Shown one piece after another: positions 1 through 11,470 of a stretch of DNA of 64,000 nucleotides. Location: positions 1 through 64,000 of the forward strand of contig JAVTVY010017324.1 in the NCBI GenBank assembly GCA_036873755.1, written 5' to 3'. Within the stretch, counting starts at the first letter, position 1. The number at the start of each line of letters is the position of its first letter. Source of the DNA: Hanleya hanleyi. Its lineage: Eukaryota; Mollusca; Polyplacophora; Lepidopleurida; Hanleyidae. The notes under the pieces were generated by a model. The model was given only the letters and a program-made list of their open reading frames with translations, did no database searches and was not told the DNA's origin. Made by a program: the position numbers and the translations under genes.

Positions 1-930
1 CCGTCACACCTGTCTCGTTACCAAGATATCTTTAGAACGACTTACCCTAGGCACACCAAACTTGCAGTGCACATCCATATGCGCGTGACCCAGAACCCTA
101 TTGAATCTGGACCCGATTGGTTGGAAACCTTGGCGACCATATTTAATTTATGCGAAACCATTAATCTTGTGTATCTCCGGTACCATTTCAACTGTTCAGT
201 GTGAAACTCGGTATAGATCATCGATGCATCAAGAAACTTCAAAGGAATGACCAAACCAGTTTCCCTGATTCGGTGGAAACCTTGGCGGCCATCTTTAATT
301 TATGCAAAATCTTTAATGATATATATATCTCTGATACCATTCAAGTGTTCTATACAAAACTTGGTATACAGCATCGATGTATCAAGAGACCTGCAATGTA
401 TAACCACATCAGTTCCTCTGAGTGGCGAGAAGGATGGGCGGCCATCTTTGATTTATGCGAAATCATTAATGATCTCTATCTCTGAAACCGTTCAAGTTCT
501 CGATATAAAATTTGGTACACATCATCGATGCATCAATAGACGATAAATGACAGTTCTGGTGTTTCTGATTGGGCGGAAACCTTGGTGGCCATCTTTAATT
601 TATGCAAAATCTTTAATGATGTATATCTTTGATACCATTTCTGTGTTCTATATGAAACTTGGTATCCAGCATCGATGTATCAAGAGACTTGCAATGAATA
701 ACTACATCAGTTCCTCTGAGTGGTGGGAAGGATGGGCGGCCATCTTTAATTTATGCAGAATCATTAATGATCTCTATCTCTGATAACTTTCAAATGCTCG
801 ATGTAAAATTTGGTATACATCATCGATGCATCAAGAAACTTATGTAATGAATACCAGTTTCTCTGATTGGACGGAAACCTTAGAGGCCATTCCTAATTGC
901 AAAATTTTCCATAATCTGTATATTTGTAAC
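1..930 (+). repeat. Tandem array, ~150-bp unit in two alternating types
   Basis: CATCGATGYATCAA recurs at about 218, 372, 523, 669 and 820, giving spacings of 146–154 bp. Copies alternate between ATGCATCAAGAAAC-like and ATGTATCAAGAGAC-like variants, suggesting a ~300-bp higher-order unit. Each unit also holds GGAAACCTTGG and GGCCATCTTTAATTTATGC. Short open frames here (up to 99 codons) follow the repeat and are not genes. A small hairpin GGCTGGcgtCCAGCC follows at about 965–985. Confidence 0.85.
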
Positions 931-1231
931 TTGACTGCTTGGTGTTCCTGAAGTCTGTTATGTTATGAATGGCTGGCGTCCAGCCGAGGGGTTTTCAGAT
1001 GCGCAGCTTCGTATTCTTTTTTGGATGACCATGCAGCTAGATTTATTTGGGTTGACAGTTAAATGCCATTTAACACAATAGTCATGTAGCTTGTTAAGGC
1101 AGTTCTGTAGTCCTTCTGGGGTTTCGGAGATTATAAGTACAGATCAGTTATCGGACACGCATCTCGTGCGCATGCGTTGTGCTCATGATGACAACGCAAT
1201 AAGATGTCAGAACAAAGGGGGGAATCATTTC
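931..1231. other. No feature recognised
   Basis: Apart from the small GGCTGG/CCAGCC hairpin near 970 I see no gene, splice pattern or repeat here. Confidence 0.5.
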
Positions 1232-1374
1232 CACAGGGGCTTGTTGATGGTCAGTTATTAAATATGATATTAATATTCATATATATATCCTCTCCTCCTA
1301 CTCTGATATTAGAGTAGGAGGAGAGTATATGAATATTAATATCATATTTAATAACTGACCAACAAGCCCCTGTG
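1232..1374. mobile_element. Palindromic MITE with 8-bp target duplication
   Basis: Nearly the whole 143 bp is an inverted repeat: the left arm starts CACAGGGGCTTGTTG and the right arm ends CAACAAGCCCCTGTG, with a short loop near 1305–1310. Identical 8-bp flanks ATCATTTC (1224–1231 and 1375–1382) are a target-site duplication. An 8-bp duplication is typical of hAT transposons, so a non-autonomous hAT-type element is the best guess. Confidence 0.82.
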
Positions 1375-1382
1375 ATCATTTC

Positions 1383-2182
1383 TAATTGCTACGCAAAGTA
1401 TAGAATTATATACCGACGAAAATCTACGAAGTTAAATTTAACATTTTTGTATTCTCTTTTGTATTCTTATTTTGTTATTGACATATTATTGGTAAAAAAA
1501 TAATAAAAATTTTGCAAAGTCTGAACTTGTTGGACAGTCTATTAAAAGGTAAAAAAAATAATTTAATGTTCAAATGCCACTCCTTTAATAAATTTTAAGG
1601 TTTTTTTTTAATAAAAATTCTAACATTTTAATATAAAACTTTTTTCTTGATTTTTGAGAAAAATATGAAAATAGACTCCAACATATTCAGACTTTGCAAA
1701 ATATGAAAATGAAAGAACCATTGAAGGAAAAAAAAAAAAATTTCCCAAGAAATTTATTCATTTGTTAAAATTTTGCTTTACATGTATTTGTTGGATATTC
1801 CCCAATCAAAATATATATTTGTGGGCTCGTGTCCACTTTTGGAATAAGCCCATTGGGCTCATGTCCATAAGGGCTCCTGTCCTGCTAACACATGAGCGGA
1901 GAAAATGACCCAACTTGAGAAAAATAAAGAATTTGCATGCCCACTCACCTTGATACCTACTGCATACATATCACGTAATTTCCAACTCTGACGGGTCTGA
2001 TAACACGAGAGTGTACCCTGTCCAGTCTTGATAAAGTAATGTCCTATCAATTCTCCCCAATCGTATATGTCGCTATATAGGGTCTTGCATATTTCAATTG
2101 AATTTGGTGTTATGTGCACTCATACCATGGATATCTAATGGCATTATAACATCATGGGTCTCATCTGGAGCTAATCCAGTTT
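1383..2182. other. AT-rich sequence, no feature recognised
   Basis: Many A and T runs, for example around 1490–1740. The 86-codon frame on the minus strand at 1859–2119 has no recognisable motif. Confidence 0.5.
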
Positions 2183-2188
2183 CAGTCG

Positions 2189-2386
2189 CAGGGCTGCACA
2201 AATTAAAATTTGCGTAACCTAAATATGGGTTATACCATGTTTTCCCCCTGGCATAACCCATTCCAAAGTTGGATATATGTACAGCTCACCTCCAGGCGAA
2301 TAGAAAATGGGTTACCAGAAAAGTGTTTTGCGCAATCATTGCGTAACCTAAAAAATGGGTTACGGTACGCAATTTGTGCAGCCCTG
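2189..2386. mobile_element. Small inverted-repeat transposon (198 bp), CAGGG ends
   Basis: The ends are CAGGGCTGCACAAATT and AATTTGTGCAGCCCTG, perfect inverted repeats of 16 bp. The flanks CAGTCG at 2183–2188 and 2387–2392 form a 6-bp target duplication. Inside, GCGTAACC...GGGTTA motifs occur at both ends and are themselves palindromic. CAGGG termini suggest a hAT-like MITE. Confidence 0.75.
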
Positions 2387-2392
2387 CAGTCG

Positions 2393-2899
2393 GGGAGGGG
2401 AGATCGATAGGTCACCGTATCCGTTTACCCCAATGTTTACACCAAAGGTCAATCCATAAAGCTTATCTCTCCCATATTATGGTGCCACATAATCTTGGGA
2501 CCCGGCAACATAAATAGACACCCCACGAGCCCGGCGTTTAAGTGGTCTGAGCCAACCAAAAATTATCTATCATTAATGTTCCCTTCAAAGTGCTATAGCC
2601 TATAAAATGCTCTCAGGATTGCTTGACACTCTTGTTAACGAAAGCCTGTTGGATCCTTTCCAGCCACAGTTTTCTTCTCGCAAATATAGCGACAATCATT
2701 ACTAAAGCAAAGTTCTGTGAAGGTTAGTTTAACACTCTCCGTACCGTACCAATAGAAATATACAGTTCAGTGATTGCTGGCATACAAAAATGAAGTATTT
2801 CTAGACAGATATTTTTGTCATATTATACCTTTTTGAAAGCTTGGAATATCATCTTTGAAACTACGTATGCAGTGATAAGTATTTCTTTTCTTTGCTTTG
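2393..2899. other. No feature recognised
   Basis: No gene-like or repeated structure seen between the MITE and the family A fragment. Confidence 0.45.
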
Positions 2900-3475
2900 T
2901 TATACGCCTGCCCAAAAGGCGGACGTATTATGTGATGGCGGTTTCTGTTCGTCTGTCCGTCCGTCCGTCTGTCCGGTTCTCGTGTCCGGTCTATATCTGG
3001 GACAGTTTCCTATCCACAGCTCCAATTTTTGGTGAGTGGATACCCTACGGGAAGACGATGTGTCGCGTACCAAAATGAAGGTCGAGGTCACAGGTCAAAG
3101 GTCACTGGCCTAAAAAACAGGAAATCACTTAAGTGTTAGTGTCGGGTCTATATCTGTGAACGTTTTCCATCCACAGTTGCAATTTTTTGTGAGTGGATAT
3201 GCCAGGTGGAGACGATGTGTCGCGTACCAAAATTGAGGTCGAGGTCAGAGGTCAAAGGTCACTGTTGACAAAAATCAGGAAATCATTGATCGTTGACAGT
3301 TTTCTATCTACAGTTCTAATTTTTGGTGAGTGGGTGCCCTATAGGGGGAACGATGTGTTGCATATTAAATGTAGGTCAAGGTCAGAGGTCAAAGGTCAGT
3401 GTGATCGAAAAATCAGAAAATCGTTAAAAATTTGTAATTTTTTGTGAGTGGATTCAATAGGCGGAAATGACGTGA
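2900..3475 (-). mobile_element. Family A array element, 3'-end fragment (reverse)
   Basis: It begins with the family A hairpin (ATACGCCTGCC / GGCGGACGTAT, 2902–2928), then TGTGATGGCGG, a GTCCGTCC microsatellite, and about three array units containing GAGTGGATACC and AGGTCAGAGGTCAAAGGTCA. It stops near 3475, so only the hairpin-proximal part is present. Orientation is set by taking the hairpin as the 3' end. Confidence 0.85.
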
Positions 3476-3539
3476 CGTATCCAGTACTCCATGCATTCCA
3501 TGAATACAATATTCTATGAAAGATGATATCTACATTGGC

Positions 3540-4322
3540 CAAATTCATACCATTTATGGCTGGACCCGAAGTCTGTTCAAGAATATCACTGACCTTGACC
3601 TGTTTTTAAAAGGTCAAATTCTATATGTTAAGTCTGAGATGTTCAAATTCATGTTCCCTATGCAATTAAATTAGAATTGACCTGAAAAGGGTTGAAGATG
3701 ACTGACCTTGATCTATATTTCCAAGATAAAGTGATAAAAAGATTTTCAATGGAAAAGATTTGGAAAATTTGCATATAACGAGATTTTTCGACAAAAACCC
3801 AGTTCTCAGTTTCGGAAAGCGCTGGAAAACAATAGGTGTCTTCCCCTAGGCAGGACCAATGTCCACCACAAATTTGAAGTTGATTGACGAAAAATATTGA
3901 ACAAAAGGGAAATTTGCATATAAGGAGATTTGCATATATAACAACTGTAGATAAAACACAAGTATCCAGTCTCGGACAGAGCTTAAAAACAATAGGTGTC
4001 TTCCCCTAGACAGGAGCAATATAAACAACAAATGAGAAGTTGATTGACGAAGGCATTCAGAAGCTATCCGATGGAAAAGATTGAACAAATGGAAAATTTG
4101 CATATAACGAGATTTGTCGACAAAAACCCAGTTCCCAGTTTCGGAAAGCGCTGGAAAACGATAGATGTCTTACCCTAGGCAGAACCAATGTCCACCACAA
4201 ATTTGAAGTTGATTGACAAAGGCATTCAAAAGTTATCCGATGGAAACGAAAAGTGAGCGGAAATGGAAGTGGAAGAAGAAAGAAGAAAATGACAAACACA
4301 TAAGGCATCCCTAGGGATGCCT
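3540..4322 (+). mobile_element. Family G array element closed by a perfect 20-bp palindrome
   Basis: Units of roughly 170 bp share GAAAATTTGCATATAACGAG, CCCAGTTCTCAGTTTCGG-like and ACCAATGTCCACCACAAATT-like blocks (about 3720–3900, 3900–4080, 4080–4240). The array ends in a purine-rich stretch and the palindrome AGGCATCCCTAGGGATGCCT at 4303–4322. It has the hairpin-plus-array layout but lacks the GTCCGTC microsatellite. Confidence 0.7.
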
Positions 4323-5800
4323 AATTATATGCCCAATAGTATGATTAGGAGTCCCCAAACTTGTTATTCTTATATAGCATCAGAAACTACACTGTGAAGT
4401 GACTGTTGTAGGAAAAAGTCCATTCGTTTCCCTTGAAGGTTTAATTTGTGGCGAGGTGGACTCAAAATGAAAGCATATTTAATCTGATGATAAATCATTG
4501 CAACTATTTAAATAATTATGGGAAAATGTTGCACGAGTACTCGATGTCTTAGCAGTTATGTTGTTCTAGTGATGGCAATACCATTGTCATATAGTAAGAA
4601 TTGCATTGTCATCAAAGAGACTGCTATGCCAAGTATGCAGGAATATCAGAAAGAACAAATATTAATATGGTACGTTGGATGAAGGGAAATTTGTATATTT
4701 TCTCACAATTTGATAGATTTCCTACCTGTCATAATTTCGAGACATTTAATTTCACACTGTATTATTCTAGCCAGCTTTTGACATAGTTCCATCAAGTTTT
4801 AACCTATTTCTTGCACTGTAAAACTTACCTTCACATACTTTATTGCTATCGTGTTATTATGCGATTGCCCTATTGTAATTTATTACCATAGAACCAAAAA
4901 TAGTCCCTGTGCTCCCCAATGCCCATGCGCGAATACCCAGAATCCAATCTGTCCGACCACGTCACTTCCTTCTTCCCATTACAACTTGTAGTGGAGAGTC
5001 GTGATTCTTTGTGCTCCGAAAAAATTCTTGGATCTACCACTGGATTACCACGAAATACATGCGTATTCTATCTTGGGTATACCTAGGAGATTCCAAGGTT
5101 GGATTATTACCTTGGATATTACGTGGAATATTACCAAACCTGTGATTCGGGGAGAGATTACTGGCCTGGACTTCTACCTGTCGGTAAGTATTCAATTTGA
5201 GAATCAAATCAAAATGGCTTCTATTGTCTGCGTTATATGTGATTATTGAAGCCGACCACGGACCCACATTTTGTTTGTCCGTTGTATCGGGAGATACTTG
5301 TTTGACCAGTTTGTATGAGTACAGAACGTGAGCTTTGCTCCAACAACGTATTTCTAACAAATATCTTGTCGGTTCATGTGCTAGTGTATTTCTGTCGTCT
5401 CCAGACTGGTGTGAGGCCAAGAAATTGTATTGTTCTCCGTCTCGTCTTTGAGTGAAGCGGAGAGCCTTCTTTTCTTTGTTATGTCTTTTAAACGTAATTT
5501 GATGTTTATATGACGCCCTCTTTCACTTATATTCTTGTACATTTTCCGCCTCAACCTATTTCTGATTATGTGAGGTTTGTTTATTGGGTACAAGATGGCG
5601 TTTTATTGTACACGAGATGACCTTGATCACCTATATTGACCCCTACAACCTTACTTCACTGTGAACTTCTGTTCCAGTTTTAGATTAGCGTACCCGGCAG
5701 CTGCATTGAACCCCACCTTGAAGGGCCTCGTCATGGAGAAGATATTTCTACAACAATGCCGGAGAAATTGAGGAAAGATGTGCCTGCAATTTCTTCCGTT
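4323..5800. other. Mostly unique sequence, no gene recognised
   Basis: A 128-codon minus-strand frame (5034–5420) and an 82-codon plus-strand frame (5001–5249) overlap and have no motifs I know. A GTAAGT at 5184 could be a splice donor but no partner exon is evident. Short imperfect repeats (TTGGATATTACGTGG, GGATTATTACC) occur around 5090–5140. Confidence 0.4.
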
Positions 5801-5809
5801 ATTTCACCA

Positions 5810-6890
5810 CTTCCATGAGGTCATTGGTTGTAATAACTCCTGCTTCCGGTTGGCTGTGTCTACAATTCCCTCAGCAAACTGGAACTTCAATAATAAATTC
5901 AGAGATTGTGATGGCCCAGCTCGCCGTCTACACAAACTACGGAGATGACTGCTGCATCTGTAATTTCCACACTTCCGTATCATCCATCGGTGGTTATTAC
6001 TGCAGTATCCGGTTTTGCTGATTCTCGCCATTCTTTAACGAATGTGCCCAGATTAGCCACTCAGCCTAAACCGGTACTACAACCACGTATGCCAGATTCC
6101 ATTTATGACTTCCGGCCTACATCAATTCCGATATTTATTTGCAACCTTCCGGTACCGTACACCTGAGCTTCCGGTTCTGTTCCTGCACATGCTCCGTCTT
6201 TGCTGTCGGCTACATACTACAACAGGCTTGCTACAACTTATGATGTTCCTGTTACATCATCGATGTATAACAGACCAGCCGTCTCCTACACTGCCTGGCA
6301 TATTCATCACTTCCTGCCCGTCCTGCAGTGTATAGGCCTACATCATATCCTTTTGTGGCTTCTGCAGCTCGACCATATTATGTACCTCGTCGTGTGACTT
6401 TTCCTGTTACATTCTTCTGTTATGTCACATTCGACTTCCGGTACAGCGGGTGTTTTCTTCCGTTCTCCTCGGCCCGTGAGGTATTCTCTGCCATACCACG
6501 CACCAATTCCGAGATGTGAAGTTAAGGTTGCATGCCCTCACATGTTGCCCAGTTGTTATTTGCGCTGAAAACTTACCTCACTTCCACTCTTTGCATTCCT
6601 TGTTCCACATGGAATCCCACTGAAGAATTCAAAACAGCACATATCCCAGCCTGCTGGTCACACACATTCTCACACCCATACTTCCTTCTTGTTCCGCAGC
6701 GCTGTAGCTCAAGAAGCCATTTTGTCTAGCTCTGTGAATATCGTTGAATTTCTAGCGAAATCACCACTGTTGGATTACCTTAAAATGACTGATTTTCTTC
6801 AAGAAGTCCTTTGGGAAGCATTCTTTACGATTATCAAGCCGTACATGGCGTCTTCCCCTCTTCCCTCCCGAAAAGTGGAATGTACATGAA
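5810..6890 (+). pseudogene. Possible decayed coding sequence, CT-rich and open in shifting frames
   Basis: Open plus-strand stretches follow each other in different frames: 5815–6021, 5945–6166, 6200–6397, 6328–6519, 6532–6729, 6689–6889. Pieces such as YNRLATTYDVPVTSSMYNR (about 6220–6280) and YRPTSYPFVASAARPYYVP (about 6330–6385) have a Tyr/Pro/Val/Ala composition like secreted or structural repeat proteins. CTTCCGG recurs several times between 5840 and 6440. No intact frame or clear splice structure joins them. It could be a frameshifted pseudogene or simply a low-stop CT-rich tract. Confidence 0.25.
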
Positions 6891-7035
6891 ACTACCATTG
6901 ACAACTTAAAGACCGGACGAACGATGTGCTATTGAAAAACTTGCCTGTTTTAGTAGGCTACACAAGTATTGAAAGATTAATAAATATGTTATAACATCAA
7001 ATAACTTTGTCTTGAGATCTTATCATTTACCATGT

Positions 7036-7530
7036 TTTTATACGCCCGCCAAAAAGGCGGACGTATTATGTGATGGCGGTTTCCGTCCGTCCGTCTGTCC
7101 GTCCATCCGTCCGTCCGTCCGTCCGTCCGTCTGTCCGTGTCCGGTCTGTATCTGGAACAGTTTTCTATTTACAGTTCCAATTTTTGGTGAGTGGATACCC
7201 TACGGGGAGACGATGTGTCGCGTACAAAAATGAAGGTCGCGGTCAGAGGTCAAAGGTCACTGGCGTGAAAAACAGGAAATCAGTGAAGTGTTCCATGTCC
7301 GGTCTATATCTCTGGATGTTTTCTATCCACAGTTGCAATTTTTTGTGAATGGATACATCAGGTGGAGACGATGTGTCGTGTACCGAAATTCAGGTCAAGG
7401 TCAGAGGTCAAAGGTCACTGTTGCCTAAAAATCAGGAAATCATTGATAGTTTTCTATCTACAGTTCTAATTTTTGGCGAGTGGATGCCCTAGGGGAAAAC
7501 GATGTGTTGCATATTAAATGTAGGTCAAGG
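7036..7530 (-). mobile_element. Family A fragment (reverse), fused to family B array
   Basis: The hairpin ATACGCCCGCC / GGCGGACGTAT (7040–7066) is followed by a long GTCCGTCC microsatellite and about three units with AGGTCAGAGGTCAAAGGTCA. At about 7530 the sequence switches inside GGTCATCTTGG directly to the family B unit. Confidence 0.85.
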
Positions 7531-8325
7531 TCATCTTGGATTTCCCTATGAAACTTCGTTATCATGATTTATCAGGAAGCACTGCATGGATCTTTCTCAA
7601 ATTTGATACACAGGTTCCCCTTGGGGTCTAGTTGTGCAAGATTCTTTTGTGGTCTGATTCAGAAATCCAATATGGCCACCAGGCGGCCATCTTGGATTTC
7701 CAGATGAAACATTTTTATCGCGATTTCTCAGGAACTGCTGCATGGAGCATTGTCAAATTTGGTACAGAGGTTTCCCTTGGGATCTAGCTGTGCAAGGTGC
7801 CATTTGTGTTCTGATTGAAAAATTCAATATGCCCACCAGGTGGCCATCTTGGATTTCCCCATGAAACATTGTTATTGCGATTTCTCAGGAACTACTGCAT
7901 GGATCTTCCTCAAGTTTGGTACACAGGTTCCCGTTGGGGTCTAGTTGTGCAACATAACTTTTCTGCTCTGATTCGAACATCCAATATGGCCACCAGGCGG
8001 CCATCTTGGATTTCCCTATGAAACTTCGTTATCATGATTTATCAGGAAGTACTGCATGGATCTTTCTCAAATTTGATACACAGGTTCCCCTTGGGGTCTA
8101 GGTGTGCAAGATACTTTTGTGGTCTGATTCAGAAATCCAATATGGCCACCAGGCGTCCATCTTGGATTTCCAGATGAAACATTGTTATCGCGATTTCTGG
8201 GGAACTACTGCATGGATCTTTCTCAAATTTGGTACACAGGTTCCCCTTGGGGTCTAGTTGTGCAAGATACAATGTGTGGTCTGATTGAAAAATCCAATAT
8301 GGCCACCAGGCGGCCATCTTAAGGA
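7530..8325 (+). repeat. Family B tandem array (~155-bp units) without its own hairpin
   Basis: Units contain GGCCACCAGGCGGCCATCTT, GGATTTCCCCATGAAAC, CTCAGGAACTACTGCATGG and GGTACACAGGTTCCCCTTGG. About five units run to 8325, where the array stops inside GGCGGCCATCTT. Open frames through the array exist on both strands but follow the repeat. Confidence 0.88.
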
Positions 8326-8763
8326 TAATCTTAATAAAACTAGTTAAGTTAGGCTGCAAAGTACAAGGGTTTTATATCCCCGAACTCTGGAGCTGGTTGG
8401 ACGAAATGAGTATCGTCGCGCTGATGAATGTTTTGGGTTATAGTGCAGTGTCAAAGAAACTGGAACTGTTCTGTGCACGGAGATTAGCTTTTGGTAGGTC
8501 ACACACCACCATTGAACATTTCGGGTCAAAGAATCAGGACTTGACTTCCGGCAAACCTGAGTGTCTTTTCCGGTCTGCAACAGAAATGGGTTGTAAGGTA
8601 TTTTAAAACGTTTTTGTAATATTTGACTCTCACAACTATCAAAAACACCTTTCCATATTTTAATAGAAAAAAATCTGGGGCAGTTGATTGACCACATCCA
8701 AAATTTGCCGTAATGGGTTAGGCGGAATGACTCTCGCGGTCATATACAGTGATGGGAATGTAT
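8326..8763. other. Spacer between arrays, no gene recognised
   Basis: Overlapping frames of 117 codons (minus, 8344–8697) and 69 codons (plus, 8397–8606) have no recognisable motif. Neither shows better support than the other. Confidence 0.35.
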
Positions 8764-8769
8764 GCTGAA

Positions 8770-10085
8770 TTTTTAGCTCATCTGGGCCAAAGGCCCGATG
8801 GGCTTATGTCATGGCCTGACTGTCCGTCGTCTGTCATCCGTCGTGCGTCGTCCGTAAACATCTTCTTCTCTGAAACCGCTTGGCCGATTAAGCTGAAACT
8901 TGGCATGCATGTTCCCCCCAATGACTACACCAGAATTTGTTCATGCCGTGTTGATACGATTTTAAATATGGCTGCCATGGTGGCCATCTTGAATTTGCCA
9001 GTGAAATCTTGTCATCATTATTTTTCGGTAACTACTGCATGGATCTTTCTCAAATTTGGTACACAGGTTCCTCTTGGGGTCTAGTTGTGCAAGATACCTT
9101 TTGTGGTCTGATTCAAAAATCCAATATGACCACCAGGCGGCCATCTTGGATTTCCCCATGAAACATTGTTATTGCGACTTTCTGAGGAACTACTGTGTGG
9201 ATCTTCCTCAAATTTGGTACACAGGTTCCCCTTGGGGTCTAGTTGTGCAAGGTACCTTTTGTGTTCTGATTGAAAAATCCAATATGGCCACCAGGTGGCC
9301 ATCTTGGATTTCCCCATGAAACATTGTTATTGCGATTTCTCAGGAACTACTGCATGGATCTTCCTCAAGTTTGGTACACAGGTTCCCCTTGGGGTCTAGT
9401 TGTGCAAGATAACTTTTCTGCTCTGATTTGAACATCCAATGTGGCCACCAGTCGGCCATCTTGGATTTCCCTATGAAACTTCGTTATCATGATTTATCAG
9501 GAAGTACTGCATGGATCTTTCTCAAATTTGATACACAGGTTCCCCTTGGGGTCTAGGTGTGCAAGATACTTTTGTGGTCTGATTCAGAAATCCAATATGG
9601 CCACCAGGCATCCATCTTGGATTTCCAGATGAAACATTATTATCGTGATTTATCAGGAAGTACTGCGTGGATCTTTCTCAAATTTGGTACAAAGGTTCCC
9701 CTTGTGGTCTAGTTGTGCAAGATACCTTTTCTGCTCTGATTCAAATATCCAATATGGCCACTAGGCGGCCATCTTAGATTTCCCCATGAAACTTTATCGC
9801 GATTTCTCAGGAACTATATCTTTCTCAAATTTGATACGCAGGTTCCCCTTGGGGTCAAGTTGAGCAAGATACCTTTTCTTGTCCGATTCGGAAATCGAAT
9901 ATGGCCACCAGGTGGCCATCGTGAATTTCCCCATGAAATTTTGTTATCGTGAATTCTCAGTATATTACTGCATGGATGTTGATACACAGGTTCTCCTTGT
10001 GGTCCAGTTGTGCAAGATACCTTTTTTGGTTCATTTTGAAAATCCAATATGGCCGCATCTTGAATTTCTAATGAAACTTTATCAT
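8770..10085 (-). mobile_element. Family B array element with hairpin at its left end
   Basis: An imperfect hairpin (TAGCTCATCTGGGCC / GGCCCGATGGGCTTA, 8774–8806) preceded by a T run is followed by GTCCGTCGTCTGTC microsatellite-like sequence and GTCGTCCGTAAACAT. About eight ~155-bp family B units follow, the last ones diverged and shortened (9780–10085). The strand takes the hairpin as the 3' end. Confidence 0.85.
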
Positions 10086-10242
10086 GAAATCTCAGGAAAT
10101 AACTGCATGGATCATTTAGTGTTCAGGGGGGACAACACAAGTTTCTCACAGCTACTTTCTCCAGTTACAGACAGATGAGCTACAGTGCCGTGGCACTATC
10201 TTTCATATCTTTGAGCAGAAAGATCAAGCATGTATTATTAGT

Positions 10243-10375
10243 TATTCAGGTTTTCCCCCCGGTGTATGGAAAGTTACGACCCTCCCTGAAACTCATACAC
10301 CCTGAGGCGTCAGCCGAAGGGTGTATGAGTTTCAGGGAGGGTTGTAACTTTCCATACACCAGGGGGAAAACCTGA
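10243..10375. mobile_element. Fold-back element, ~60-bp arms
   Basis: The left arm, from TTATTCAGGTTTTCCCCC through CATACACCCT, and the right arm, from AGGGTGTATGAG through AAAACCTGAATAA, are near-perfect inverted repeats. They are separated by a loop of about 15 bp (GAGGCGTCAGCCGA). Flanking sequence does not give a clear target duplication. Confidence 0.75.
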
Positions 10376-10385
10376 ATAATGAATT

Positions 10386-11118
10386 TATTACCCCTCAAGC
10401 CTTTTCATGTTATAGAGAAAATACTGAAAAAGGTATATCATTTATAACCAACGGTACAACGTACAAATTCAACGGGCCATTTCGGTTACGAAACTGTCCG
10501 CATTTTGCTACTGCACTGTGAGAAAGGCGCGCCACAACAATCCATTTCGATCTGCTTTCATTCGGAAAGTGTCTTTTATTTTTGGAACAAATGACACCTT
10601 TTGGTGAGTTATGTGTCGGAAACTTCAGTGAAAGTAATGCAGTATGACTTTATTCCATTAAATTTTGACGAGTGAGCTAAAGTTATTCCATAAATATTGA
10701 GATATGGTCATCTGAACTTTCGAAGCGAGAGCGTCGTTTCCAATCGCACGTGAGTTGTTTTTTATATACCCCGAGTAGCAAAACGTCACTCGGGGTGTAT
10801 GGGTTTATACGACCCGACCTTTTAACCAATCACAATCCGGATATTGAATACGAATTTGCTTGTGGGGTAATAATGATTTATATACTTTATTTCTGTATCC
10901 TTCATTCTTCAATCTCTTGGATTGTCATGTATTCAGTGGTATACAATTTAGGTTTATCTGGTGCCGGAAATATATGTAGTTGACCAGAAAACCCTGCCAC
11001 AATCAGGTTTTACTGAAAGATGCGAAAAAGAATGTTAAATTTCATTGTCTGCTGAGAGCCTTGATTATAGCATCATGCCATGTATTAATGTGAATAAATA
11101 ACAGTCAACTCCATGAAC
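10386..11118. other. No gene; one hairpin
   Basis: A hairpin CCCCGAGT / ACTCGGGG lies at about 10769–10795 and is followed by GTGTATGGGTTTATACGACC. This resembles the GTGTATG...ACGACCC blocks of the fold-back element at 10.3 kb. Nothing else recognised. Confidence 0.4.
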
Positions 11119-11169
11119 AAATATTAAAAGATGAGCTCATCTAAAAACGTCATGCAGTGGTGCAATGGC
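11119..11169 (+). repeat. 51-bp perfect direct repeat, copy 1
   Basis: Identical to 11994–12044 over 51 bp. It contains the palindrome AGATGAGCTCATCT. Confidence 0.9.
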
Positions 11170-11339
11170 GGCTCCCAGTGCATGCCTTGGCGAGCAACAA
11201 AATATTAAACATTTCTTTCGCATTCTATCAACATAAGTTTTATAAAATAAGGTTTGGAACACGATTGTTGATAAATATATAGTCACACTCAAAAATAAGG
11301 TAAGCACTCCTTTAAATTTTGTTCGTTTAGATTTCAAAG

Positions 11340-11470
11340 CACATGGCAGTGTGACTAACGTTACAGGAGGAATGAGGACTCCGACGCGAACTGAACTCTT
11401 GGAAATCCCTCACTCACTCACTCACTCATTACTGGACAATTTGCAAATGAGAGCCTACTTCATAGGAACA
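11340..11470 (-). repeat. Dispersed repeat fragment shared with 19.86–21.56 kb
   Basis: GCAGTGTGACTAACG, GCGAACTGAACTCTTGG and GAAATCCCTCACTCACTCAC, plus CAAATGAGAGCCTACTTC, recur in reverse in the two ends of the segment at 19860–21560. A (CACT)n run lies at about 11409–11430. Confidence 0.6.

Noticed and set aside
2815..3078. Frames with RPSVRPSVR-like runs (also 7012–7348, 17359–17658, 49300–49659)
   Set aside because: The run is the GTCCGTCC microsatellite of family A elements, not a protein.
5001..5420. Overlapping 82- and 128-codon frames with a GTAAGT at 5184
   Set aside because: Opposite strands, no motif, and no partner exon; insufficient to call a gene.
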